The notes under the pieces are model-generated. The model worked only from the letters and a program-made list of their open reading frames with translations, was not told where the DNA came from and made no database searches. Position numbers and translations under genes: made by a program. A stretch of 64,000 nucleotides of DNA, from assembly GCA_008933995.1 (NCBI GenBank), contig WARS01000022.1, forward strand, positions 458,501-522,500, written 5' to 3'. Source of the DNA: Datnioides undecimradiatus. Taxonomy: Eukaryota > Chordata > Actinopteri > Lobotiformes > Datnioididae. Positions 45,689 through 60,200 of the stretch are shown in pieces (within the stretch, counting starts at the first letter, position 1; each line of letters starts with the position of its first letter).

Positions 45689-48600
45689 TCATCTCTTGTT
45701 GGTGCTCCACCAGGTGGCGCCCTGCAGCCTCATGACGCTGTGTTTCTCCTGCGGGCTGAAGTGCAGGATGGTCAGGATGGCGGAGAGAGTCTGCTGCCTG
45801 CCGCTGGCGTCCTGCAGCGTCAGGAACTTGTAGATGACATTCTTCAGGTACTCCAGGTTGGCACCCTCTCTGCTCCGGTCTCTCATTAATTTGTCGAGTT
45901 GTCCTCGAAGCTGGGACACTTCTTCGTCGTGTCGCTCTCCGTTAGCGATGAGCTTCGCCTGCAGCTGGTGGACGTCATCCTCCAGCCGGTGTTTCTGCCG
46001 CCGCAGCCCGCCCACCTCCACCTCCTTCCTGGCCAGCTGCTCGGCATACAGCAGCAGTGTGGGCTCATTAGGAGTCGCCCACCGCAGGGCCTGGCTGATG
46101 ATGTCACCCTCGCTCTCCGGGGTCTCATGCTCGTCAGCCTTGTCGGCGTCGCTGCTGCAGCTAAGCGTGACAGCTCGCAGCTTCTCAAGTTCCTGGTCCT
46201 TCTCCTCCAGCAGTGCCATGGTCCTCTCTCTCTGTTTGTGCAGCTCCACCTCCAGTCGCAACATGCTGTCGCGGTGCAACGCCTCCACCCGCTCTACTTC
46301 CTGTCTGTGAGTCTGCTGCAGTGCCACCGCCTGCTGCTGCTGGTCCTCCAGCTTGCGGCGGTGTTGGGCCTCCGCCTCATCGCTCTGGATCCGCAGGTTG
46401 ATGTACTTCTCTTTCAGTTCTGAGAGCTGGTCCCGCACCTCCTCCAGTTCCTTCGCCTGGTAGCCATCTTTGGCGTTCTTGTTCTTAAGCACCACCTGCG
46501 CCCGCAGCTTGTAGCGTTCAAACTCATCCTTCAGCTGGCGCAGCTCCTGCTGATAGAACAGCACCGAGCGCTTGTCTCCGCCCGTCTCCGTCTCCGCCCC
46601 ACCCTCCGCCAGGTTCTGGATGTCCTCGTCTGGGTTCCTCTGAGCCGCCAGCAGCAGCAGCTTCTTCACCTTCTCCAGCTTCTCCTTCAGCGTGCTGACG
46701 TCCAGCTGCTCATCCACATTGAGGTCCGAGGTCGTCCTGCTGGAGGCGGCGATGGCGAGCGTTTTGTTCTCCGTGTCGAGCTGCAGGATCCGGTCTCGGA
46801 GTCTCTGAGCGTTCTGCTGGTCTCTCTGCCTCATCTTCTCACAGGAACCCAGCAGCTCAGACAGTTCAGAGACTCTCTGCTCCAGACCTGCAACCCTCAG
46901 CTCCGCCGCCTGAGCACGCTCATGGGCGCGCTCCTCTGCATCGCAGGCCTGCAGACACACACACAACTATGAGATGCTGAGGACAACAGACTGCCGGCTG
47001 TTCATTGTCATGGAGACCAGGAAAGTGTCTAGATGACAACACTCAGAGTGTCACAGCAGTTAAATGCATCTCAGTCTCTAGATCTGTTATAGTTAGATCC
47101 TAACTGGCTGATTTAATCTCAGTATTACTTTCATATCAAATCACACCTCTCAGTCTGATCTGGAGTACATCTGAATTTTGTTTCCTGGTTTAATGTGAGT
47201 TAACATAGACCAGACCTTGTTCTAGGTCTGTTAGTTTAGTTGGGTTCAGTTGGGCGGGTCTCCAGCTGTTCCCCAGAGGTGGTGTATAATCTCATGTTGT
47301 GGGTCTGTCCTGGTGTTTTAACTGAGCTGAGTTTAGTTAGTCAGGCTTTAGTCAGGTTTATGCTCAGCCCCACATTTCACATCTTGTCAACGACATTGTT
47401 TCTATATTTGCACCTTCCTTGTTGTTAGCTCAGACCTGGTTTTAGTCTCAGTTTTACCTTCCTGCTCTCAATGTGGATCTGCTGCTGGAGGTGGTTCTTC
47501 AGCTCTGTCAGTTCTAGCTGCAGTTCATCTACTCTGGGATCTGCTTTCCTCTGCTCCTCCTCTGCGGCCTGCAGCCTCCTCCTCAGCTCGTCTCTCTCCT
47601 CCATCACCTGGTTCAGGTGAGCCTCAAATTCCACCCGCCGGTCCACGGCCTGTGAGGTCATGAGGAGTGTGTTGTTCGCATCCTGAAGACGGAGCTCAGC
47701 GTCCTGTCGCAGGTCTCGTTCCTGCTGCAGGATCCTCTGCAGTTCTCGCAGCTGCTGGACGTGGTCTCCCTGCTCCTGCTCCCTCTCGTGCTGCTGCGTG
47801 ATGATGCGAGCACGGCTCTCAGCCAGCTGCTGCTGCAAGGCGTGCAGCTCTGCTTCCTGCTGTGTCGTTACAGCCGCCAGGTGGTCCTGCAGCTCCTCCA
47901 CCTCCTGCTTCAGCTGACGCTTGTCAGCCTGAAAACTCGCCTCCATCCGAGACTTCTCTTGTGTCACTGTGGCCAGGGCGCTGGTGAGCGTGCTCAGTTT
48001 GCTCTTAAGCTGCACAACTCTGCGGTCTGCCTCCAGGCTGGAGGGGGCCAGGGCCTGCAGCTGCTGCTGCTCCGCCCCTGCGCCACTGCTCCCTTGGCCT
48101 CTGGCATCGAGGTTGGACCTCAGAGGCTGCGGGAAGAATCATGTCATGTTAAACAGCTGCTGACATGAGCGGAGCCCTGACAGCCCTCACAAACTGGGTC
48201 ATAAACAGGTTCAGCCGATCACACTCCTGATGGTATGATCTGCATCAGTTCCTGCATTAGCAAATGGTTTTCAGCTATTTCCTGTTTGCTACTAAATTCT
48301 TACAAACGTACCACGGAGCTGGACTTTCCTCCTGGTTCTGCCTGGTCCTCCTCACTCTGGTCCCCTCTGGTGGTCTCACTGAGCGTGTCCACAGACACTG
48401 CAGTGTCCACGCTGTCCTCGCTGTGCAGCGAGCAGCCGTCCTCAGGGAGGTCCAAGGTGGTGGAAGTGGTGGTGTCCTGACCCTGCTGGTTCAAGTCAGC
48501 TTCCTGAGTCACGGTCAGGACCTTCAGACTGGCTTCCAGAGCCTCCTTCTCCTTCAGAAGGCTCTTATAGGCCCGGACCACATCCTTGAAGCGGGTCTGG

Positions 48601-48692
48601 TACTGCACCAGCTGCTTCTTCTGTAACTCGATGGTATCCAGCAAATCCTTCCTGCTGGGGCCGCCCCCAAAACTCATCCCAAACTTGTCCAT
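45689..48692 (-). CDS. gcc1: GRIP and coiled-coil domain protein 1 (golgin)
   Basis: Peripheral trans-Golgi coiled-coil protein. Three coding exons, 48692-48312, 48126-47458 and 46948-45689, all in phase 0, give 769 residues, close to human GCC1. The N-terminus MDKFGMSFGGGPSRKDLLDT and KDVVRAYKSLLKEKEALEAS are GCC1 signatures. Most of the middle is heptad-rich coiled coil with Gln/Glu/Leu. The C-terminus NLEYLKNVIYKFLTLQD with TLSAILTILHFSPQE is a GRIP domain, including the Tyr needed for Arl1-GTP binding in this family. A non-coding 5' exon is likely around 49629-49790, ending at a GTAAGA donor and spliced to AGACATG near 48751. Head-to-head with arf5, as in the human 7q32 GCC1-ARF5 neighbourhood. 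Confidence 0.97.
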
Positions 48693-50438
48693 GGCTCAGG
48701 TGGTCTACGGGGGTTGGATCAGGCTAGGGTCAGACTGGATCCATCATCATGTCTCTGAAAGACAGGAAATGAGACAAACAGTCTGAGTTGAACATCAGTC
48801 ATGACTGACTAACATGTTCCTGCGGACGACTAATGAGGAATTACTGTAAATTGCTGCTGATATTTACTAAATAATATTAATAATCCTAGGTTAACTACAG
48901 CTGATTGACTGGCTGATCAATTAGTTAATCAACAGCTGTGAATATCACAATATTTCGTGCAGCCCCAGGTCCAGAGCACTTGAATTATGTTATGAAAACA
49001 GTTTCTCCAGCATCAATTGGGTCCTGATCCCCAGACGTTCTCCTCACGCTGTCTCGCAGAGCTCATGGCGGTGAAGATGTAACTTGAAAAAGACCTTTGA
49101 AGAGCTGAATCATGATATTATGATAATCATGATAGTTTGAAATAAACCTAACAAGCTGAAGTTTCCAAGGAAGCTGACGTCATCACCATCCCGGGATCAG
49201 GCTGAGGATGCCTTCAAGGACTGCACTACGGGCCACAGTGAAGACACAGCAGTCTCACGGGGCCTCCAGGGGACAAGGTTACTACGATTGATTTACTATG
49301 ATTTTTAACAAGCCTTTACATTAACGGTCAGTCAAACAGGGACTAAACTACAGTTTGTATCATTAACTCCGATCAGGATTAATTATCGTCCCGTAAATAA
49401 ACAAACCGAAGACCACCACAGCCAGAGACACCAGTGAATCAGAGAAACATTTTAACAATTTAACAGCTTCAGAGACGGCAGAGGATGGCAAACTGCTTTG
49501 TTTGTTTCTGTTGTTTGTTATTTATCTCGTGACAACGTGTGACGTCACAGAGTACAACTATATGAAGTATTGTAACGTTAATCGCCAAACACCGACATTT
49601 ATCTCCGAGTTTGATCCGGTTCTTACCTGACAAATTCCGCCAGCAGACAAAATGGCCTGTTTCAACAGGCTGAAGCTGAAATACCTCCGACTCGATGTAC
49701 TAAACCAGAAAACTGTACAATGAACGTAAACTCAGTTTCATCTCGAGAGCTGTTGACTGTCAACGAGCAGCAGCCATGTTTGTCTGAACCGGAACTAGAG
49801 GAAGAGGAGGAGGCGGGAAGCTGATGTTGCGTTCGTGGCTCCCGGGAAAAAATATTCAAAAAAACGAACATTTCGCGCATTTCCTTTTGTTATCAGCGGT
49901 ATGTGCTATCACTGTAGTTTCACTGGTTCTGAATAAACCAAAGATATTCAGCACAGAGCATCATAAGAGAGACAAAGACTGATAAAGTCTTGATACAGTG
50001 TACTTAAACAAAAGGAATAAAAGGCAGCAATTGTGTTAACCTCAGTTTGTTTGACAATTAATCTCTGTTGAATACATAACGTTTTCCGTTATAAAGACTT
50101 GTATTCTTACACATTAAAGCTAAACATCTTCACCACATGGAAACGTTGAGTTGAACCGTTTTCCGAATATTCCACCTTTCGAGTAGAACTTTAACGCAAC
50201 ATTGTTCCTGTTTTTTGCAATAAAGTTTTTTCAACACAGTGACGTCAATTATTCCGCGTTGGCCTGGACGTGGCACCGAGGGGGAGCTGCTGCGCCCACT
50301 GCACCGATCTCCGCTTCTACTCCATCTCTCCTGCGGCTCTGACGAGCGCCTACTCCCGGACTAACCGGCTGACCTTCCCCCGTCGGGTTTTTAATCTTCC
50401 CGCCGCTGAACCGGGACGTTTTTTTTTTAAAATCCAAA
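48693..50438. promoter_or_regulatory. Shared gcc1/arf5 promoter interval
   Basis: This holds the gcc1 5' UTR, its first intron and leading exon, and the arf5 5' UTR. The true divergent core lies roughly between 49800 and 50300. No TATA box was convincing. 48900-49400 shows no recognised gene. Confidence 0.55.
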
Positions 50439-52832
<2,394 letters not shown>

Positions 52833-53262
52833 ACCACCTGACAGGAAACAGCTGATCTCATCGACTGAATTCACCATGTACAAACTGATGAAGGCGATTT
52901 CAAAGGACTGTTTTTGTTGTGTTTTTTTTTTTTAAATTATAAATGTGTCTGTAGGAGGAAGTGATGTCATGGACTCTGAGCTCACGTTGATTTCCCATCA
53001 TCCTCTTTGGTTGTTCCTGCAGATGTTTGCTAGATCTGTTTTGTTTTGTTTTTTTTCTTTTTCTTTTAAACCGCATGTTTTAACTCAGAATCATGTGACA
53101 GGATGTTATGTGTGTGTGGGGGGGGGGACAGATGGGAGTGTACCTATGGCAGGGGGTGGGGTTTGCAACAGGTGACAGTTACCTGGTCGTGTGATGACTC
53201 ATTCCACAGAGCTGAACCTGAAGGCCTCGTCATTCCTAAATGTGAAGAAGAGACGATGATGC

Positions 53263-53268
53263 AATAAA
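53263..53268 (+). terminator. arf5: arf5 polyadenylation signal
   Basis: AATAAA followed by a T-rich stretch, about 430 bases after the stop codon. Confidence 0.7.
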
Positions 53269-53993
53269 GGTTTTTTTCTTCTCAGCTGCTTCCTGTCAAT
53301 ATTTATTTATTTTGGTCATTAAGATGTTATAAACATCTAAACACGATCAGTCACATTTGTTTATTTTGTGATAATTAAAACTTGCAGTTTCATTACGAGA
53401 AAATGTTTAAATGATGCTTTAAAGAGGTTTCTGTCGCCATGGCAACATTTTAACGGTTTGTTGTAATGAACTGAAAACAGCTGACTCTTACGCTGATGAC
53501 GGAAAACCAAAGTTAGTTTTTAACGATTTTCCCTTTGCTTCATTTCGACCTAATCTTTGTGAAACAGACTGTACATGAATACTTTTACTCGACTACTCCC
53601 ACAGCTTTAGTTACAATTTTCAGCTGACGGCTGAACAGCTCAACAGGAGCTCAAACAACCACAGTGAACCAGCAGTGATATCAGAGCACAGTCCTGATCA
53701 GCTGACCACACCATGTGGAGCACAACAGGACGTCTCGCCAGATCTTGCTGTCAGCTGATTGGATCCTTGTTTCACATTGCTTCATTGAAATCATGAAGTC
53801 ATCAATCAGTCAATCATTCTGTCGTTTATTGATCATCTGATCAGAGACAGACTAGTTTATTGATCACTCAATCAGGAGACAAGCTGTTTTTCAGGACAGA
53901 ACGAGCTGAAGACAGAATTGAAACCGTTAATGATTCAATTATTTTATTTTCAATCTCACAGGTTAAATCCACAAATTCAAACGTACAAAACTC

Positions 53994-54013
53994 AAAAAAA
54001 AAAAAAAAAAAAA
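53994..54013 (+). repeat. A homopolymer
   Basis: A run of about 19 A downstream of lamtor4, on its 3' side. Confidence 0.85.
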
Positions 54014-54120
54014 GTCAAACGCACACTGAGTGAAACAGAAACGTCTGGCGTCCAGCTGCAGGTCACTCTGGCCTTCATCATCAGACCACCTGACAGCCAC
54101 CTGACTTCCTGTTGCTCCGT

Positions 54121-54811
54121 CTAAACACTGATTGGTTCCTGCTGATTGTTATGACGTTTGACCACGAAAACTTTCTGACCAGAAACCGTAACCGTGTAAA
54201 CGAAGTCCTCCAGAATCACTGAGGAGAGACAAGAGACTACAGGTCAGCACAGGTGAGCCCAGGTGAGAGGGTCACCTGTAGACTGTGTACCTAAGTGTGT
54301 GCGTGGTACCTGACATGCGTTTGAAAGGTGGCTCAGCTGATCCCGGTAACCTGAATCGACTTGCTGTCCGAATCATCTGCATCATCACACCAGCTGTGTG
54401 TTCGTCGTTCTCCAGCTCACCTGCAGACTGAACGGGGGGCACAAAGGTCGGGAGGTTTAATCTCTTGTGGTTTTTACTCATTAATGTCTTCTGACGCACT
54501 TGTTGCCAGTGATTAGTGTTGACTGAGCCGAGTTTGAGCTCAGGACGAGGACACTTACGGCCAGAACCCCGTCCTCGCTGATGACCAGGTACCCGAGCTG
54601 ATCCGGGATCCGCTCCAGACCCGCAGTCAGAGCTGCTGTCGTCTGACAACAACAACCAGGGTAAGACTGAGCTAATGGGCTAACTGCTTGGAGGCTAACC
54701 ATGGTCAGTAAATCGTGACGAGCACGAACAAACAAACACATAAACGTCACGTTAAGAGTTCGAATAAATTCAAATCAAACAGAAAACACAGAAATCCTCG
54801 GCACTCACCAT
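54121..54811 (-). CDS. lamtor4: Ragulator complex subunit LAMTOR4
   Basis: Subunit of the lysosomal Ragulator complex that anchors Rag GTPases and supports mTORC1 activation. Exons 54811-54809 (only the ATG), 54642-54559, 54427-54310 and 54218-54121 total 303 bases and give 100 residues, against 99 in human. The protein starts MTTAALTAGLERIPDQLGYL, continues ISEDGVLASAGELENDEHTA and FKRMSVILEDFVYTVTVSGQ, and ends VFVVKRHNNQQEPISV: a roadblock-like fold. The first exon is reduced to its start codon before a GTGAGT donor. An AATAAAA motif on the minus strand near 53940-53946 is a likely polyadenylation signal. It is head-to-head with atp6v1f. Confidence 0.94.
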
Positions 54812-55148
54812 CTTCTTCTTCTTCTTCTTCTGTTGTTACAAGTCATCATTTCCGCCTTTCCGTGTGATTTTTCACGTGACTGTTGAGGCCTTCAGGGGTT
54901 GTCGGAAATTAAAAGCTGAACTATCAACACATTAGCAGTAACAATATTTTTTCGGATGCGAAAGTGTATCCATGTATAACTTTATTTTACGACGAGCTCA
55001 TTTGCAATACCTTTTTGCTTTTGCTTATTTCAAGTTTATTTTGCTGTATTTAATCACATCTTCGGGAGAGTTTTCATTCTGTCTACTTTTAGCACTTGAA
55101 CAGTTGTATCACAACAAGCTGATAACTCGTTTATGCACATGTGCACAG

Positions 55149-55305
55149 ATGTATTCTTCAGGGGTCGCCACAGTGAATCATCTGCTTCCATCTCGCCCTA
55201 TCCTCTTTATCCTCTTCCCTCACACCAGCTACCTTCATGTCCTCCTTCACTACATCCATAAATCTCCTCTTTGGTCTTCCTCTAGACGTCCTGCCTGGCA
55301 ATGAA
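55149..55305. mobile_element. Teleost interspersed repeat fragment
   Basis: GGGGTCGCCACAGTGAATCA, TCTGCTTCCATCTCGCCCTA, CTACATCCATAAATCTCCTC and TTTGGTCTTCCTCTAGACG follow each other as in a very common fish interspersed repeat that I associate with LINE 3' regions. The exact family is not certain. It sits between lamtor4 and atp6v1f. Confidence 0.55.
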
Positions 55306-55687
55306 GGATTTCACCACCGTGTTTATACCGCGAAGCTTACGTTTACAGTGAGCACCTGAAGGCAGCATAGTGCGGTATAAATACGTCATTGTTTAGCTGG
55401 GCGCTAGTTAACCTGTGTCTGTCCAATATATTCAGTAATTAATATGATTAAATCATCATCCAGCGATAAGATGCTTTACTGGTGATCAAACGAAATCATT
55501 GTTTTTATTGTTATCGACCTGTGTTTCACTCAGAGCAGCAGGGGGCGCGCTCAAACGTTTGGACGTTAACTAAAGCGGAAGTGTGGGTCAGCTGATCTAG
55601 TCACATGATCCGCTGCCTCTGTCAGGGAGAAGCCGAATTGTTCTGATCGCTTCTCTCGGTCACATCTGAATATTCAGGCTGTTTGTG

Positions 55688-56543
55688 ATGGCAGGCCGCG
55701 GGAAACTGATCGCCGTTATCGGTGACGAGGACACGTGCACCGGCTTCCTGCTCGGCGGGATCGGTGAACTCAACAAGAACCGAAAACCGAATTTCCTGGT
55801 GGTGGAGAAGGACACGAGCATCACCGAGATCGAAGAGACCTTCAAGTAAGAGCTGCAGAGATTCTCGGGGCGAGTTGTATCGAAGAACACCGAAGCTCGT
55901 TCATTAACCGTCGTGTTTAAAGTTGAACTCACTCAGTGTGTCATTGGTTTAAGTCATGAGGGGGTCACGTATCACCCAGGCGTATCAATAACCTGCCCGA
56001 CAGCAGACTGGGTCAGATGTGGATTCTGAATATAAACTTGGAAAAATGCAGGATTGTAGTTTTTCCACCCCGTGATCAAACGAGTTACTGAACTAGTTAT
56101 CGACCGTAAACCACGCTCCATTCAACAATCACTACCTTAATCCCGTTACCGACCTATCGATTCCTAATGGAGCTGCACTAAATACGAACAACACCGGTGA
56201 TAATCGAACTGGCAGCAGCTGATACCAAATCAAACCTTTGATTATTGATCATGTTTCATTCTTCAGGAGCAGTCAGAGCTAAATCTCTGGATGAGGTTGT
56301 TTCGTTTCTTATTCATCTGTGTTCTCTCTTCCTTCCTTCAGGAGCTTCCTGGCGCGTAACGACATCGGCATCATCCTCATTAACCAGTTCATCGCTGAAA
56401 TGATCCGTCACGCCATCGACGCCCACATGCAGTCAATCCCAGCCGTGCTGGAGATCCCGTCCAAAGAGCACCCGTACGACGCGTCCAAGGACTCCATCCT
56501 GCGCCGTGCCAAGGGCATGTTTTCGGCCGAGGACTTCCGATAA
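55688..56543 (+). CDS. atp6v1f: V-type ATPase V1 subunit F
   Basis: Subunit F of the cytosolic V1 sector, part of the central rotor stalk of the vacuolar proton pump. Exons 55688-55845 and 56342-56543 total 360 bases, 119 residues, exactly the human length. The sequence [60 protein letters not shown] and [16 protein letters not shown] is nearly the vertebrate consensus. A polyadenylation signal AATAAA is at 56793-56798. Confidence 0.98.
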
Positions 56544-57190
56544 ACAACGCAGTGTGCAAATACAAACAGGCCGTGTTTACAGCTAGTGATTGATGTGAAA
56601 GTCCCTGATTCGTTGTTTTTCTGTAGATTAGCTGCGTTGCTAACCGACCCTGTTGATCTGACGCGCTGGTTCCTCGTGCTTTCAGGAAGTGGAAAATGTT
56701 TTCTCCGTTCTCATGTGACTGCGTCTGGTTTGTTTTTGCCTGTCAGTGTTTCAGATGTTTTAACTTATTCAACTTTATCAAATGTCGAAGAAAATAAATG
56801 AAATGTTCGTTGTGACGTTCTGCGACTTCTGTCTTTCATCAAATCTGTCAAACCTCAAATCCTCCACTGCTGATGACCTGAAAGTTTGAACTGTGTGTGT
56901 GTGTGTGCGCGTGTGAGTATGTGTTTATGTCCGCGTGTGTTCGTGTCTGTGTGCATGTGAATGTGTGTTTGTGTATGTGTGTGTGCGTGCGTGCGTGCGT
57001 GTGCGGGTCGACAGGTCAGCGAGTTTCTCGTGAACCCGCTGATAAACAGAAACAGTAAATATTGAAACAACTGTCGTTCTGCGTCCTGCAGACAGACAGA
57101 CGACCTTCAGCTGACCTTCGCAGGACGACAGGAAGCTCTGATGGATCTGAGGAGAGCTCTGCTGGTTCTGTGATCCTGAAACTGTCAGAG
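56544..57190. other. atp6v1f 3' UTR and upstream region of the peptide gene
   Basis: It contains the atp6v1f polyadenylation signal and a GT/GC microsatellite at 56893-57006. No coding exon was recognised. Confidence 0.65.
56893..57006 (+). repeat. GT-rich microsatellite
   Basis: (TG)n with GCGC, TGTTTGTG and (CGTG)n interruptions. Confidence 0.95.
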
Positions 57191-57198
57191 TATAAATA
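57191..57198 (+). promoter_or_regulatory. TATA box of the ring-peptide gene
   Basis: TATAAATA lies 53 bases upstream of the ATG at 57244. With a start site about 30 bases downstream the 5' UTR would be near 20-25 bases. It is the only well placed TATA box seen for a gene in this window, in keeping with a regulated, tissue-restricted gene. Confidence 0.65.
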
Positions 57199-57243
57199 CA
57201 GACTGCAGGATGAGCTGCCTGTCAGTCTGTAGTTGAGCAGAAC

Positions 57244-60200
57244 ATGAAGTCTGTTGTTGCTATGATGATGATGATGACGATGATGATGGTGATGGTTTCT
57301 GTCTCTGCAGGTCCTCTTCCTCCGGCCAAGTGAGATCTAGGCTCAGTTGTTAATATCTGCTCAGAGGACAAACGTGATGATGTCATGTATCAGGTTATGA
57401 TGATGCCTCTGCTTCCTGTTTGTAGCCGTGACGATCAGGATGGTGCGAGTCTTCACCTGCTGAACGCCACAGAGGATAACTCTACCAGGTGAGTCTCTGA
57501 CATCACATCCACGACTAAACACAGATGCTAATGCCTGAACGGAAACATCCGATGGCAGGAGTCGCGACAGTGAGGATGAATCAAAATGAGAAAATGTTTC
57601 TGTTCTGCGGCATCTTTACGTCAACTAGACACTAAACATTCAATTCAATTCAATTCAATTTTATTTATATAGCGCCAATTCACAACAAAAAGTCATCTCA
57701 GGGCACTTTACAAACAGAGCAGGTCTAGACCACACTCATTACTGTTAGTTACACCCAACAGTTCCACCATGAGCAAGCACTTGGCAACAGTGGCAAGGAA
57801 AAACTTCCTTTTAACAGGCAGAAACCTTGGACAGATCCTGGCTCTAGGTGGACGGCCATCTGCCTTGACCGGTTGGGGGGAAAGAGAGAGAGAGAGAGAG
57901 AGAGAGTACAATATAGGATAATGACAGCAAATGACAGCAATAGGCAGCAGAGGACACGGGGCAGGTCGGTGGAGCCACAGGTCAGATGTTCAGCTCTGGA
58001 GCCACAGGTATCTGTAGAGAGGTACAGAGAGAGAGACCAGAGAGAAACAAGCACAGCACTAGGGGAGAGAGGACATAGAGTTAATGGAGTTTAAGGAGAG
58101 AGAGGGAAGAGGAGGAGTGTGGAGACGATCATGGGATGTCCCCCAGCAGCCTCGGCCTATAGCAGCATAACTAGGGGATGGCATGGATGGTGTAGTTCAG
58201 ATGGTAACTAGAGCTAGCTGTAAGCTTTGTCGAACAAGAAGGTTTTAAGTTTTACTTTAAAAGTAGAGAGGGTGTCTGCCTCTCGGACCCAGACTGGCAG
58301 CTGGTTCCACAAGAGAGGAGCCTGATAGCTAAAGGCTCGGCCTCCCATTCTACTTTTGGAGATTCTGGGAACCACAAGCAAACCTGCACTCTTGGAGTGA
58401 AGTGATCTGTTGGGGTGATAGGGACTTAGCATCTCATTGAGGTACAATGGAGCTTGGCCATTAAGGGCCTTGTAGGTAAGAAGAAGGACTTTAAAATCTA
58501 TTCTGGACTTTACAGGGAGCCAATGAAGAGAAGCTAAAACCAGAGATCTCTCTTGCTAATTCCCACCAGAACCCTCACAGCAGCATTTTGGATGAGCTGG
58601 AGGCCTCGCAGTGAGCTAGTCGGACAACCTGACAACAAGGAATTACAATAGTCCAGCCTTGAGGTAACAAATGCGTGGACCAGCTTTTCGGCATCATTTT
58701 TGGACAGGATACTCCTAATCTTAGCTATGTTGTGCAAGTGAAAGAAGGCAGTCCTAGTGACCTGCCTAATATGGGACTGATAGGACATATCCTGGTCAAA
58801 TATGACTCCCAGGTTCCTCACGGTAGAACTGGAGGCCAGGGTAACACCATCCAAAGCGACTGCGAGGTCAGATAACCTGTCTCTGAGGTGTTTAGGCCCA
58901 AACAAAATCACCTCAGTTTTGTCTGTATTTAGAAGCAGAAAATTATAAGTCATCCAGGCCTTAATGTCTGTCAGACATGTCTGAAGTCTGACTAATTGAT
59001 CTGTTTCTTCTGGTTTCATAGATAAATATAGCTGTGTATCGTCCGCGTAGCAGTGGAAATTTATGTTGTGCTTCCTAATAATATTGCCTAGGGGGAGCAT
59101 GTATAGGGAGAACAACAATGGTCCAAGCACAGAACCCTGTGGAACTCCATGATTAACCATTGTGTGCACGGACGAGTCGTTGTTAACATGGACAAACTGG
59201 AATCTGTCGGATAGATAAGCTTTACACCAGCTTAGTGCTGTTCCTTTAATGCCAATGACATGTTCTAGTCTCTGTAGTAGGATATTGTGATCGATGGTGT
59301 CAAATGCAGCACTGAGGTCTAGCAGGACAAGTAAAGAGACGAGGCCATTGTCAGAAGCTATTAGGAGGTCGTTGCTAACCTTAATCAGTGCTGTTTCTGT
59401 GCTGTGATTTATTCTAAATCCTGACTGAAATGCTTCAAATAAACTGCTCCTCTGCAGGTGATCACATAACTGATCAGCCACTGCCTTTTCAAGGATTTTA
59501 GAAATAAAGGGGAGGTTGGATATTGGTCTGTAGTGTGCTAAAACACCAGGGTCAAGAGAAGGCTTTTTGAGTAGAGGTTTGATGACAGCAACCTTAAAAG
59601 CCTGTGGAACATAACCTGTTAGTAATGACCGATTGATCTGGTCTAATATAAACGTGCCAATCAGGGGCAACACATCTTTGAGAAGACGAGTTGGGATGGG
59701 GTCCAAAAGACAGGTTGAGGGTTTGGATCTAATGATTGTTGAGGACAGTTCAGTGAGATCTATAGGAGAGAAGTGGTCCAGAGATAAATTAGGGCCTGCA
59801 GACATTTCAGGGGCTGCTGCAGATGACATACATGGATCTCTAACAGTTGAAGAGAGTGCGTAATGAATTCTTTCTCTAATATCTATGATTTTACTAGTAA
59901 AGAAATTCATAAAGTCATTGCTGCTGAGAGCTGAGGGAATAGTTGGCTCAACAGAGCTGTGACTCTTTGTCAGCCTGGCTACAGTGCTGAACAGAAACCT
60001 GGGGTTATTCTTATTTTCCTCTATTAATTTGGAATAATAGGCAGTTCTTGCCTTACGCAGGGCTGATTTGTATGTTATAATACTATCTTTCCAGGAAAGG
60101 TGAAATTCTTCTATATTAGTGGATCGCCACTTCCTCTCTAACTTTCGTGAGGACTGTCTTAAAGTGCGTAACTGTGTGTCAAACCAGGGAGCTAGCTTCC

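Noticed and set aside
45834-46423. Plus-strand frames opposite gcc1 rich in Ser/Leu/Gln
   Set aside because: Antisense shadow of the gcc1 coiled-coil exon; GC-rich codon bias keeps it open.
57244-57300. The ATG-rich start of the peptide gene as a mere (ATG)n microsatellite
   Set aside because: Repeat-like, but it ends in a classical VSVSAGP signal-cleavage region, has a correctly placed TATA box and a phase-matched donor, so a signal peptide with an expanded Met run fits better.
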